Assembly (NCBI GenBank): GCA_022360535.1
Contig: JAKSCP010000358.1
Span: forward strand, 1 to 32,942
Source: Pseudomonadales bacterium
GTDB taxonomy: Bacteria; Pseudomonadota; Gammaproteobacteria; Pseudomonadales; Pseudohongiellaceae
Length of the DNA: 32,942 bases
Direction of reading: 5' to 3'
This document shows, piece after piece, positions 16,358-24,817 of this stretch. The notes below the pieces were generated by a model. It made no database searches and was not told the origin of the DNA. It was given only the letters and a program-made list of their open reading frames with translations. How positions within the stretch are numbered: position 1 is the stretch's first letter; every line of letters starts with the position of its first letter. The translations under genes and the position numbers were made by a program.

Positions 16358-17107
16358 CTAACCTTGGGGGCTCTCGGTCATTTGTTGGCAGTACTTTTCC
16401 ATGTGCTCAGGAAGGTCGCTGGGACACTCGCCACAGAGTCGATTACCGGGCACCGCATATTCGATAAAGGTCGGGTGGGGCAGATCGAGTTTGGCCATGG
16501 TTTGCACGAACTCTTCTTCGCTGGTGGATTCATTGATACGAGGGTTTCGTGCTCGTTCCTGCGCGATTGATGAGACGAATCTGCCGTTGTAGTCATGCCC
16601 CGGATAAACCAGCGTTTCCTCGGGTAAGGTATACAGAATTTCACTGATGCTTCTATAGAGCTGCACACTGTTACCATTCTGAAAATCTGTTCGTCCACAG
16701 CCGTCTATCAGCAGGCAGTCACCGGTAAACAGTTTGTTATCAATTAAAAAGCAAAAGTGATCATCAGTATGCCCGGGTGTGTGAAGGGGCATGATGTTGA
16801 TATTCCCCACCTGTAAAGAGTTTCTGTCATTAATCTGTACGTCGGCGCAAGACAGATCGTCGATTGCCGGGAAGGCGATCTGGCAGCCTACTGCTTGCCG
16901 TAGATGCAGGGCGGCAGTGATATGGTCCGCATGCACATGGGTTTCCAGTGTCATGTGTAGCTGAAGTCCGAGATCTTTGAGCAGGGCAAGATCTCGCTCC
17001 ATGGTTGGCACTACTGGATCAATCAGCGCTGCTTTCCCGGTATCTTCGCAACCGATCAAGTAGGTGTAGGTGCTGGAGATTGGCTCAAAGAGCTGTTTGA
17101 AAATCAT
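16358..17107 (-). CDS. Persulfide dioxygenase-like MBL-fold enzyme (ETHE1/Blh type)
   Basis: A 249-residue metallo-beta-lactamase-fold protein. The metal motif is THVHADH (His57, His59, Asp61, His62), with His113 in TPGHTDDH, Asp130 in FTGDCLLIDGCGRTDFQ and His171 in YPGHDYNG. The GCGRTDFQ and PGHDYNGR segments are those of ETHE1-like sulfur dioxygenases, which oxidise glutathione persulfide to sulfite with a mononuclear iron held by two His and one Asp. A C-terminal CGECP sequence near the end matches the bacterial Blh-type subgroup. It heads a unit with two YeeE/YedE-type half-transporters, the gene group known from BigR-controlled sulfide detoxification operons. No regulator gene is adjacent. 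Upstream at 17119-17133 TCATAGG is directly repeated. Sulfite produced here could feed the SoxC-type enzyme encoded next door. Confidence 0.88.
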   Translation of the reverse strand: MIFKQLFEPISSTYTYLIGCEDTGKAALIDPVVPTMERDLALLKDLGLQLHMTLETHVHADHITAALHLRQAVGCQIAFPAIDDLSCADVQINDRNSLQVGNINIMPLHTPGHTDDHFCFLIDNKLFTGDCLLIDGCGRTDFQNGNSVQLYRSISEILYTLPEETLVYPGHDYNGRFVSSIAQERARNPRINESTSEEEFVQTMAKLDLPHPTFIEYAVPGNRLCGECPSDLPEHMEKYCQQMTESPQG

Positions 17108-17262
17108 CGATAAAACCTCATAGGATCATAGGTTTCATGTTAAATCGAGATTCCAGACTTCTGAAGAGCGCGAGCGCTTATCTTGGCACTAGATTGATCT
17201 TACGCAATAACTTCTGTCGATTTGGAGACAGCTGCGCCTGGCTCGGCCAGATATTGGATAAA

Positions 17263-17290
17263 AAAACGGCCTCTGATCAGAGGCCGTTTT
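17263..17290. terminator. Intrinsic terminator, perfect 28-bp palindrome
   Basis: AAAACGGCCTCT, GATC and AGAGGCCGTTTT form a strong stem flanked by an A run on the left and a T run on the right, so it can stop transcription in both directions. On the minus strand it lies 17 bp after the cytochrome c gene, and it separates that operon from the persulfide-dioxygenase unit, which must have its own promoter in 17108-17262. Confidence 0.9.
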
Positions 17291-17306
17291 CATGGGTGCT
17301 GATTTG

Positions 17307-17843
17307 CTAGAGCAGGTGACTCTGATCGATAAATCCGTCGGCATTTGGCATCTCTATATTCGGAAGAGTCTCAGCGTTCAGGACTTCATCCTCACCAACG
17401 ATGCCGTTGAGATACAACACGTAAGCCACCACCTGATAGACCTCCTCATTAGAAAGCGACTTCGGGGCATCGGCTGGCATGGCGCGACGGACAAAGTCGA
17501 ATACCGTGCTGGCATAGGGCCAATAACTGCCGACGGTGCGCAGTGGTGTGCCTTCTGAATTCATATCGCCGCCGACGATGATGGTATTGCCAGAGACGCC
17601 TTCGCCGGTAAGAGCATGACAGGCAGCGCAACGTGCGTCATAAACTGCCTTGCCTTGACGAGCTGTGCCACTGCCTGCTGGAAAGCCATCCCCGTCTGGG
17701 CCAGCGATCAAATCGAATTCTGATAACTGGTCTTCTGTGACAGGAGTACCAAGTCCTACAGATTCCTGTGAGTTAACAGTCAGGTGCAGGTACGCAGTGC
17801 TGGCTATGGTCGCCATCATCAGATATTTCTTAAGCGTAGACAT
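17307..17843 (-). CDS. Monoheme c-type cytochrome, electron acceptor partner of the SoxC-type enzyme
   Basis: About 178 residues with an N-terminal signal (MSTLKKYLMMATIASTAYLHLTVNSQ) for export to the periplasm. One heme-binding site, Cys72-x-x-Cys75-His76 (CAACHALTGEG), is present, with a candidate distal Met in RRAMPAD. The C-terminal half (NEEVYQVVAYVLYLNGIV, then MPNADGF) closely resembles the cytochrome domain of SoxD and SorB-type partners. It is much shorter than diheme SoxD, so a one-heme partner is indicated. The ATG at 17843 is chosen because GAGGTG lies 5 bp upstream; a GTG at 17855 is less likely. The gene overlaps the end of the molybdoenzyme gene by 14 bp and should take electrons from sulfite or sulfane-sulfur oxidation to the respiratory chain. 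Confidence 0.9.
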   Translation of the reverse strand: MSTLKKYLMMATIASTAYLHLTVNSQESVGLGTPVTEDQLSEFDLIAGPDGDGFPAGSGTARQGKAVYDARCAACHALTGEGVSGNTIIVGGDMNSEGTPLRTVGSYWPYASTVFDFVRRAMPADAPKSLSNEEVYQVVAYVLYLNGIVGEDEVLNAETLPNIEMPNADGFIDQSHLL

Positions 17844-19095
17844 TGCGCACCTCACCCGCGGAGTTAACCCCCCAACTTTGAATACAATGATTGTGGTAAG
17901 TGGTAATCAAACCTTTCTCCGCAATGATTGAGTCGCGGGTTGGCTGCACATTACCCAAGCTGTCCGTGGCTCGACTTTGTAAGACGGCATCGCCGCCATC
18001 CCATTCCCAGGGGATACTAAATCGGGTTAAGGACTTTTCGCTCTGATGGCTGTCGATCAGCGCATCCGCCCAGGTTCGGCCACCATCGGCACTCACTTCC
18101 ACCCGGCGAATGCTGCCAGAACCTGACCAGGCAATGCCGGTAACGCGATAGATGCCACGCTGATTTAACGACATTTGTCCGGAAGGAGATGTGATTAGCG
18201 ACTTGGTTCCCATTGGAAAGGTGAATTTCAGGCTGCTGCGGTCAGGCAAGGTATCGGTGTACTTGCTGGTTTCATCGCGGAAGTGAGGTGATTCATTAGT
18301 TAGCTTGAGTTGGGTTAGCCATTTCACGCTGGTGTTGCCTTCCCAACCGGGATTGAACAAGCGCATTGGATAACCTTGTCCTGGCATCACCGGCTCACCG
18401 TTCTGGAACAGAGCCACCATGGAGTCATCCATGGCTTTTCCGATTGGTACAGAACGGCCCATGCTGGCGGCGTCGGCGCCAACAGCTGCAACCCAATTTG
18501 CCTCTGGCAGCACACCTGCCTCATCCAGCAGGGTAGACAATGGAATGCCGGTCCACTCAGCGCAAGACACTAATCCATGCAGGCTCTGAGCGGTGCCATT
18601 AGGATCAGGATCGCGTTGCCTCAGTACCGCACCGCTGTTACCGGAACACTCCAGGAAATAAATCTTGCTCACCATGGGGTAGCGCAACAGGTCTTCATAA
18701 CTGAATACCAAAGGTTGGCGGACCAGTCCGTTGATGACCAATTTGTGTTGTGCGGGATCGATATCAGGAATGCCGGCATGGTGACGTTCGAAATGCAGTG
18801 CATTGGGTGTGATCGTTCCCTGTAGGTGCTGCAAGGGTGATCGGGATGCGCCACCGCCGGGATAAATGGGATTGGGATTGCCAGCCATGCGCATCATGTT
18901 TTCGGCATGGGGTGAGCGGCTGCCATAGGCGCTGGCGTTCGCACCTGGTGCCTTCGACCAGTCGGGAATCTGCAGGTCCTGTCCCAGAACTGTGTTGGCA
19001 ACAGCCATGCCGGCACCACCCAGGCCAAGACCCAGCAGATGGCGCCGATTGATTAGGCCGTTTCCAGCAACTTTTTCTAATTCTTGTTTCTTCAT
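17830..19095 (-). CDS. soxC: SoxC/SorA-type sulfite or sulfane dehydrogenase, molybdenum subunit
   Basis: A 421-residue molybdopterin oxidoreductase with a twin-arginine export signal (INRRHLLGLGLGG, Arg17-Arg18). It follows SoxC along its length: GTITPNALHFERHHAGIPDI, the molybdenum-ligand Cys150 in FLECSGNSG, HGLVSCAEWTG, then YPMRLFNPGWEGN. The dimerisation domain at the end has the IAWSGSG and VEVSADGGRTWADA segments and the terminal IQSWGVNSAGEVRNVY. SoxC works with SoxD on protein-bound sulfane sulfur, while SorA oxidises free sulfite. No soxXYZAB genes are in view and the cytochrome partner is single-heme, so direct sulfite oxidation is equally possible. It lies between a TPR gene (18 bp upstream) and the cytochrome gene (overlap). 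Confidence 0.9.
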   Translation of the reverse strand: MKKQELEKVAGNGLINRRHLLGLGLGGAGMAVANTVLGQDLQIPDWSKAPGANASAYGSRSPHAENMMRMAGNPNPIYPGGGASRSPLQHLQGTITPNALHFERHHAGIPDIDPAQHKLVINGLVRQPLVFSYEDLLRYPMVSKIYFLECSGNSGAVLRQRDPDPNGTAQSLHGLVSCAEWTGIPLSTLLDEAGVLPEANWVAAVGADAASMGRSVPIGKAMDDSMVALFQNGEPVMPGQGYPMRLFNPGWEGNTSVKWLTQLKLTNESPHFRDETSKYTDTLPDRSSLKFTFPMGTKSLITSPSGQMSLNQRGIYRVTGIAWSGSGSIRRVEVSADGGRTWADALIDSHQSEKSLTRFSIPWEWDGGDAVLQSRATDSLGNVQPTRDSIIAEKGLITTYHNHCIQSWGVNSAGEVRNVYA

Positions 19096-19113
19096 GGCTG
19101 CTACTGAATACCT

Positions 19114-20673
19114 CTAATTGAGTGCAACGAAGCGCTTGGCTTCCTGTACTGATGGCATGGAATCATCACTCCAGATCATCAGCAATTGCTCATACTTCAG
19201 ATCTGCTTGTTCCTCGTCACCCAAAGCTGCGTAGGCACGAGCTGCACCCAGCAAAGAAAGTGGGCGGTTAGGCAGACGCAGCAGAGAAGTTTCAAACAAC
19301 TCAACCGCTTCTGCAGAGTTGCCAAGCTCAAGATGAATCTCGCCAGCGAATTCGTGAATTGGCTTCAGCGGTGTGGCGGCACCGTTAGGCAGACGACCAG
19401 CTTCCTTTCTTGCAATAGCGTCTTCTAATAAAGTCGCAGCTTCTTCAGCCGCAGCCATGCCATTGCGTTTCACTTTAGCCAGGGCTGAGACTTGAGCAAA
19501 CATGATTTGCAGGTTGGCATTATTGGGGCTGTCTGAGGCGAGTTGTCCCAGACGTTCGGCAACGCGATCTGCCAAATCCAGTTCGCCCAGATTTGCCGCG
19601 CTCATTCCCAGTGCCAGCAATTCATCGCCAGTGAGATCATTGTTGAGTTCGGTAAGCTGCCAATCACGAGTCTCGATAGTGTGGCGAGCTTTCATGATCT
19701 TAACCGTGTTGGTGGAGCGAGTGTCGCCCGGGTTTTCGGAAAGTGTTTCCTCGGCGCGTGCAATCCACAGCTTGGAACGTTCCAGATCTCCACGTTGCAG
19801 GTCGCCATACTGTCCCCAATCCGACGCGTGGTTCTGTTCTCCCACGGCGTCACCTGGCTTCCACAGTTCACGGGCGACCAGATAGGCAGAGTCATTCCAC
19901 TCAGCCACCATGTCCCACATACCGTGCTGTATGAAGATATGAGAAGGCATGTGGCGCGCATGGGAAACGGCCGGTGCGATGTCACGGTACTTCAGCGCTG
20001 CTTCCAGTGCGATAGGCGCATGTATCGGATCATCAAAGGCGTGAATCACATAGTGCGCTGCACCTGGGTGATTATCATTACGCTTGAACAAGTCCAGTGC
20101 CAGGGCGCCTGCTTTCATGTTCATGCGCTCACGCATATCACCGGATGCACCGGCAGCCGCCAGCGTTGATACCGTATAGAACGCGATGACTTCATCGTCA
20201 TTGGGGTATTTCTCATACACTTCTTCCATGGCCTTGTTCCAGGCGATGCGTCTTTCAGGCATGCCACCCGGAGTAAGAGCATAAGCTTCAGCAGCCTTCA
20301 AAAATCCTTTCTCTTTGTCATTGGGCGCTTTCGCCAGTCGTAGCTCTGATGTTGGTGCCAGGCGTTCCAGCGCAGCCGCTGGCCCATCACTCACGGGGCC
20401 AAAGAAAGGGTGCTGGTAGGTGAATACTTCGCCCCAATATGCCATGGCGAAATCAGGATCCAGTTCCTGCGCTCGGCGGAAAGCTGCTTGCGCCTGGGTA
20501 AAACCGAAGCTGTGCAGATAACCAACACCCAGCATGAACTGCTCCTGGGCTTCAGCATTTTGCGTGGAAGTTGGGAAATCATAGGTGCCAACCCGGGGAA
20601 TATCTGCCGCCTGGGCACTCAGGGAAATGACACAAAAAGCGATGATTGCAGAGAAAAATAAACGAAGAGACAT
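19114..20673 (-). CDS. Periplasmic TPR-repeat protein in the soxC operon
   Basis: A 519-residue protein with a signal peptide (MSLRLFFSAIIAFCVISLSAQA, then ADIPR). Helical tetratricopeptide-like repeats are seen near residues 45-80 (FMLGVGYLHSFGFTQAQAAFRRAQELDP), in the middle (LALGMSAANLGELDLADRVAERLG) and near the end (LLGAARAYAALGDEEQADLKYEQLL). The AMAYWGEVFTYQHPFF and AAHYVIHAFDDPIHA segments recur in a family of uncharacterised bacterial exported TPR proteins. TPR proteins act as interaction scaffolds, and no catalytic site is visible. It is the first gene of the unit with soxC and the cytochrome, 18 bp before soxC, so a role in assembly or delivery for the sulfur-oxidising enzyme is possible but unproven. 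Upstream, 20674-20829 is a divergent promoter region. Confidence 0.85.
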   Translation of the reverse strand: MSLRLFFSAIIAFCVISLSAQAADIPRVGTYDFPTSTQNAEAQEQFMLGVGYLHSFGFTQAQAAFRRAQELDPDFAMAYWGEVFTYQHPFFGPVSDGPAAALERLAPTSELRLAKAPNDKEKGFLKAAEAYALTPGGMPERRIAWNKAMEEVYEKYPNDDEVIAFYTVSTLAAAGASGDMRERMNMKAGALALDLFKRNDNHPGAAHYVIHAFDDPIHAPIALEAALKYRDIAPAVSHARHMPSHIFIQHGMWDMVAEWNDSAYLVARELWKPGDAVGEQNHASDWGQYGDLQRGDLERSKLWIARAEETLSENPGDTRSTNTVKIMKARHTIETRDWQLTELNNDLTGDELLALGMSAANLGELDLADRVAERLGQLASDSPNNANLQIMFAQVSALAKVKRNGMAAAEEAATLLEDAIARKEAGRLPNGAATPLKPIHEFAGEIHLELGNSAEAVELFETSLLRLPNRPLSLLGAARAYAALGDEEQADLKYEQLLMIWSDDSMPSVQEAKRFVALN

Positions 20674-20829
20674 GGTGTAACCCCACTAATCAGTATTATT
20701 CTGCGTTCAAGGTTGCCAAGACTGCTGGCGCAATGCAAATGCTTCTTTGTGTCGGAATGTGGCACCTTTGCTACCACCTTAACTTGTTGATTATTATAAG
20801 AATTTATTAAATTTCGAGAGCTGTTAACG

Positions 20830-21354
20830 ATGCCAATTCGTCTGTTTTCTCTAACACTTTGTACTTTACTTGCTATTCCCCATGCGAATGCCCAACAAGC
20901 GGGCTGCCAGGACCTTGCGGGCTTTTCAGATTTTGATTTTTGGGTCGGGGAATGGGAAGTCTTCGACAACAATACTGGCAATCGAGCCGGAGAGAACTCT
21001 ATTGTGAAGATGGAGGATGGCTGCATGCTGATGGAGAGTTGGAGCGGCGGGGGAGGAGCGACAACCGGTACCAGCATCAACTACTACAATTCAGTAACCC
21101 GCGAGTGGCGGCAGGTGTGGGTTTCAGGAGGTGCTTATGCCATCGACATTGTCGGTGGCTTGCGTGGTGAGTCCATGGTGTTAGAGGGAAGTATCTACAA
21201 CTTCGCAGGCGCCGTCTGGAATTTTCGTGGGACCTGGACACCTAACGCTGATGGTAGTGTGCGGCAGTTCTTTGAACAGTTTAACCACGACACAGAAGAA
21301 TGGGCGCCGTGGTTTGATGGCCGTTATGTGCGCAAGAAGGGAACAAACAACTGA
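20830..21354 (+). CDS. Secreted DUF1579/lipocalin-like hypothetical protein
   Basis: A 174-residue protein with a signal peptide (MPIRLFSLTLCTLLAIPHANAQ). The mature part starts with FSDFDFWVGEWEVFDNNTGN, the signature of a family of small exported beta-barrel-like proteins related to DUF1579, followed by alternating beta strands rich in Trp and Tyr (REWRQVWVSGGAYAIDIVGG; GAVWNFRGTWTPNADG). Two Cys residues (in AGCQDL and DGCMLM) could form a disulfide. The function is unknown; the fold suggests a hydrophobic-ligand binder. It stands alone, divergent from the TPR-soxC operon, with a weak GAGAG about 10 bp before its ATG. Confidence 0.75.
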   Translation: MPIRLFSLTLCTLLAIPHANAQQAGCQDLAGFSDFDFWVGEWEVFDNNTGNRAGENSIVKMEDGCMLMESWSGGGGATTGTSINYYNSVTREWRQVWVSGGAYAIDIVGGLRGESMVLEGSIYNFAGAVWNFRGTWTPNADGSVRQFFEQFNHDTEEWAPWFDGRYVRKKGTNN

Positions 21355-21525
21355 GTCCTGTTGCACAGTTATCTGATCATTAGAATTGTAATCAAATATC
21401 AGATCTTCCAAGTTTAAGAACTGCTTACTATTAGGTGCTTTACTTAACACATTGCAATCTTGAATCTTACACGATATGCCGCTAATATTTTAGCGACCCC
21501 CTAAAAATTTCGCGAAGATTTACAG

Positions 21526-23253
21526 ATGCAGGCTCGGAACAGTCTTAAGAGCGGGCGAAGCAAACACAAAGCGCAAGCATTCTTGTTAGCCGTTGTTCGC
21601 ATTTGCACCATAGCTCTGGGGTTAGCTTATTTTCCGGCTACCTTTTCTCAGAGCCAATTCGACATAGATTCCAACGCTATTGATGCAGTGTTTTCCCATT
21701 GGACTGAAAACACTCCTGGTGGTGTGGTAGGCATTTTTGAAGATGGACAGCAGATCTACGCTAACGCATTTGGGTTGGCCGATTTGGAAATCCGAAAGCC
21801 GATAACGCTTGATACACAATTCAATATAGCCTCCATATCAAAAACGTTTACAGCGTTCGCTATCTTACTACTCGAGGAACAAGGACGATTGGCTCTCGAT
21901 GATGATATTCGGACTTACCTGCCTGAACTACCCGATTTCGGCTACTCGATTTCGATAGCAGATTTACTTCATCATTTCAGTGGCATTAGAAACTACTCAA
22001 CCCTGTTTGCGATGCAAGGAACTTCTAGCGAACGGCTTGAGCATAAGCAGGTGTTAGATGTTTTGAAATCACAACAGGAATTGAATCATCGACCTGGCGA
22101 TCGCGAGACTTATAGTAATTCAAACTACTATTTGCTGGCCCTTATCGTAGAGAAAGTAACTGGCCAGACATTCCGGGAGTTTACACATAAGGAGATCTTT
22201 GACCCCCTGGGAATGAACAGTACCTATTTTCGCGATAACCTGGATGAAGATATGGGTAATCTGGCCTGGGGGCATTTTTCCCCAGATGGGGAGACGTACT
22301 TCCGAGACATGCCCACGAACAATGTTTACGGTAGTAGCAATCTCATCACTACCATGAATGACTTTGCCCGCTGGGAGAGAAATCTGGCTTCTCCAGTGAT
22401 AGGTTCAACTGAACTCGTTAACAGCCTCTACACGCGAGGTATTCTGAGAAGTGGTGCTGCTTCCAGATTTGCGAAAGGAACTGGCTACAATCAGGCACAA
22501 GGCATCAACATTCGAGGCATGGGCGGTACAACCTTGGGCTATGTTAGTAGTCATACTCAACATCCGGGCCTTGGCCTGACGATAGTAATCCTGACCAATT
22601 CGGCCTCGGAGGTGTACACACCCTACAGCAAGATTATGCAACTATGTTGTGAAGATGCGATTGCGCGTGGACTCTCTGACTTGGCGAACTATGGAGAAAA
22701 GTTCGTTTCCATGTCGGATGAACAACTTGGCATGTACTCAGGTGCTTACAGGGACCAACGCTCTAATGACGTGCTTTTGGTCAATGTGAATTCGGAATCG
22801 TTGCTAGTGACAGGATTTGAGTTTCCGATTCGAGTTAGACCAATAGGAGAATCAGAGTTTGCTTCAGAATCTCCAATCGATTTAACCCGTTTGTCTTTTA
22901 ACTCAACAGGACCAGACATTACGCTTGAGATTTTTCGTGAAGAGGAACTGGTTTTCTCTGCTTCACGACTTGCGGAGGTAGAGGTTTCACCTGAGTATCT
23001 GGCTCAGTTTGTTGGAGTGTATAGAAGCCCGGAATTGCAATCAGAATTCCAGCTCAGCTTGAAGGATGGCGAACTCTACCGCGGTGGAGAAGGATTTCCT
23101 GACCGGCTGTTGACTGCCCAGTATGCTGATTTGTTTATCGCCGCAGGAAACACTGGTACACATTTGTTTCAGCGGGACGGTGAAGGGAATGTTTCAGGCT
23201 TCAGAATTTCTGTGGCTGGTGTTAATAATCTCCTGTATGAAAAACTGCAATAG
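21526..23253 (+). CDS. Exported class C beta-lactamase-like serine hydrolase
   Basis: A 575-residue protein of the beta-lactamase/PBP4*/esterase superfamily with an N-terminal hydrophobic export segment after a basic tail (residues about 17-42). The catalytic Ser103-x-x-Lys106 (SISKTFTAF) and Tyr196-Ser-Asn198 (ETYSNSNYYLL) are clear. The usual third motif (HTG/HSG/KTG before a GGTxGF turn) reads RGMGGTTLGYVSS, so its basic or His position is altered. A C-terminal domain of about 190 residues (from LGMYSGAYRD) has two repeats of the YxGxYR lipocalin-like type common at the ends of such hydrolases (SGAYRDQRSN; VGVYRSPEL). The likely substrate is a D-amino-acid peptide or an ester. An inverted repeat (CGCTAATATTTTAGCG, 21480-21495) precedes it and may be an operator. 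The ribosome site is weak. The gene is monocistronic and convergent with the next. Confidence 0.88.
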   Translation: MQARNSLKSGRSKHKAQAFLLAVVRICTIALGLAYFPATFSQSQFDIDSNAIDAVFSHWTENTPGGVVGIFEDGQQIYANAFGLADLEIRKPITLDTQFNIASISKTFTAFAILLLEEQGRLALDDDIRTYLPELPDFGYSISIADLLHHFSGIRNYSTLFAMQGTSSERLEHKQVLDVLKSQQELNHRPGDRETYSNSNYYLLALIVEKVTGQTFREFTHKEIFDPLGMNSTYFRDNLDEDMGNLAWGHFSPDGETYFRDMPTNNVYGSSNLITTMNDFARWERNLASPVIGSTELVNSLYTRGILRSGAASRFAKGTGYNQAQGINIRGMGGTTLGYVSSHTQHPGLGLTIVILTNSASEVYTPYSKIMQLCCEDAIARGLSDLANYGEKFVSMSDEQLGMYSGAYRDQRSNDVLLVNVNSESLLVTGFEFPIRVRPIGESEFASESPIDLTRLSFNSTGPDITLEIFREEELVFSASRLAEVEVSPEYLAQFVGVYRSPELQSEFQLSLKDGELYRGGEGFPDRLLTAQYADLFIAAGNTGTHLFQRDGEGNVSGFRISVAGVNNLLYEKLQ

Positions 23254-23313
23254 TTTAGATGAGATCAATGTCCTTACAATATTTGCGCAAGGCAGATTTG
23301 CCGCACTAAATCT

Positions 23314-24687
23314 CTATTTCTCAGAGCTAATTTCGTATCTAAGAACACTACTGCTCTTTATTACCTGACCGTTGAGCATTTTCGGTCTGAATCGCAATTG
23401 TTCCAGCCTGTCCAGCGCTCTCCTATCTCTCCGTTCCAGCTCTCTGAAGCCTTTGATGCTCTCTGCATCGTAGGCTTTGCCGATGCTTACTGGAAATCTG
23501 TTCGAGTAGAGAAACGAAACTTCGTTCTCCGCCGGTAAATGCACCGACATCAACGCGTAATCTGTTTCTTCGACATCGTGACTAAAGGAATTTAGTGGGC
23601 TCCTTACAGTAGGAATGCTAGCCGTCCACTCTGTCAGCAGTAGTTGGGGGTCAGTCGTGCTTTCGGCAAGTGGAAATGCTGTCAGAGCCTCATCCAAGCT
23701 CATGTGAAACTGTTGCAATGGCAGTATTCTGGGTTGGTTAAAAAACGCATTGATCCGGTCGCGACTCTCTCCCGATTCGATGAGTAAGGCATAAGCCCGC
23801 TCATAGCCTTCAACAGCCAGATCTGAGAAGTCGAACAGATTGTGCCAATCAGCAAGATACAACTCGCTCATCGCCTGCCCAACCAGATTGGGTGGATCCA
23901 ATTGAGCATAAATAGTACTTATCTGATTCAACAAATAGAGGCCTTCGGTGTAATAAATCCGTTTCAGATCTTTGCGCGTCATATGCCGGGCACGGGCACC
24001 GTTGCTGGAGTATTCCTGGAGTGAGTCCTTAAACGCTGTGTTTCGTGCTCCGTTGTTGTCGAATACCTTTCGGAACATGTAATAGTGTTGGGTCTGACGA
24101 TAGAGCAATGGGATTAGAATCGGACTGACCTCTCCGTGTAATTGGCGAGCTGCAACGATCATTGCCACATTTAATTGGTGTGACCGATTAAAATGGAACC
24201 CCTGTTCCTCAACAGAATCCTCGGTCACACCACGCAGGTGCTGTTCGGCGAGAACGAGAAAATCATCAATCAAGTCTGCATTGAGCGCTACTGGAACTCG
24301 CAGGTAGTAGGTAAACAGATACTCCATTTGATCGCGAGCACTGTCCCAGTCCTGACGATTAGTGAAATTTTCAATTCTCTTTCGAATCAAACCTAACTGG
24401 GCGGGGGTGTGCAGGCCGTTGTGATAGCGAGTGATTTGAACAGCGCGATCTAACAGAGCATCGGCATCGTCAAACTGATTCAGCGCCATCAAACGATCAG
24501 CGAGTTGCTCCATCGGCTCAATCAGTGCCATGGCGTCGCGGCCAAATTCGGATTCGATTACGTCGAGAACTTCACGGGCTGCCTCCAGCTCTTCTAAAGC
24601 CTGGAGATTGCGTGCCGTTTGTTCTTGCGCCGCTGTCAGGCCGCAGATCAGCAAAGCGCAGACGGGGATAAGGAGCCTTTCGCGCAT
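23314..24687 (-). CDS. Exported TPR-like hypothetical protein
   Basis: A 457-residue protein with a signal peptide (MRERLLIPVCALLICGLTAAQ). The mature protein is almost wholly alpha-helical, with TPR-like pairs such as ALIEPMEQLADRLMALNQFDDADALLDRAVQI and the later LADWHNLFDFSDLAVEGYERAYALLIES. Near the C-terminus a beta-like region (SFLYSNRFPVSIGKAYD) is followed by a basic, Arg-rich helix (RELERRDRRALDRLEQLRFRPK). I do not recognise a characterised family; related proteins are uncharacterised exported TPR proteins. It is transcribed alone, convergent with the serine hydrolase gene after a 60-bp gap in which I see no clear terminator. Confidence 0.72.
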   Translation of the reverse strand: MRERLLIPVCALLICGLTAAQEQTARNLQALEELEAAREVLDVIESEFGRDAMALIEPMEQLADRLMALNQFDDADALLDRAVQITRYHNGLHTPAQLGLIRKRIENFTNRQDWDSARDQMEYLFTYYLRVPVALNADLIDDFLVLAEQHLRGVTEDSVEEQGFHFNRSHQLNVAMIVAARQLHGEVSPILIPLLYRQTQHYYMFRKVFDNNGARNTAFKDSLQEYSSNGARARHMTRKDLKRIYYTEGLYLLNQISTIYAQLDPPNLVGQAMSELYLADWHNLFDFSDLAVEGYERAYALLIESGESRDRINAFFNQPRILPLQQFHMSLDEALTAFPLAESTTDPQLLLTEWTASIPTVRSPLNSFSHDVEETDYALMSVHLPAENEVSFLYSNRFPVSIGKAYDAESIKGFRELERRDRRALDRLEQLRFRPKMLNGQVIKSSSVLRYEISSEK

Positions 24688-24817
24688 CCTGTCTTGTCTC
24701 CCAAGGTTGAAGGACCGCTAATTTTTTAACACTACGCCACCTGCTTAGTGACTGTCAATTCGCAAAATTCTAAAGGAGGTGAGGGGTGTGGTTCTGGCGG
24801 GTGAAACTTGTATTCGT

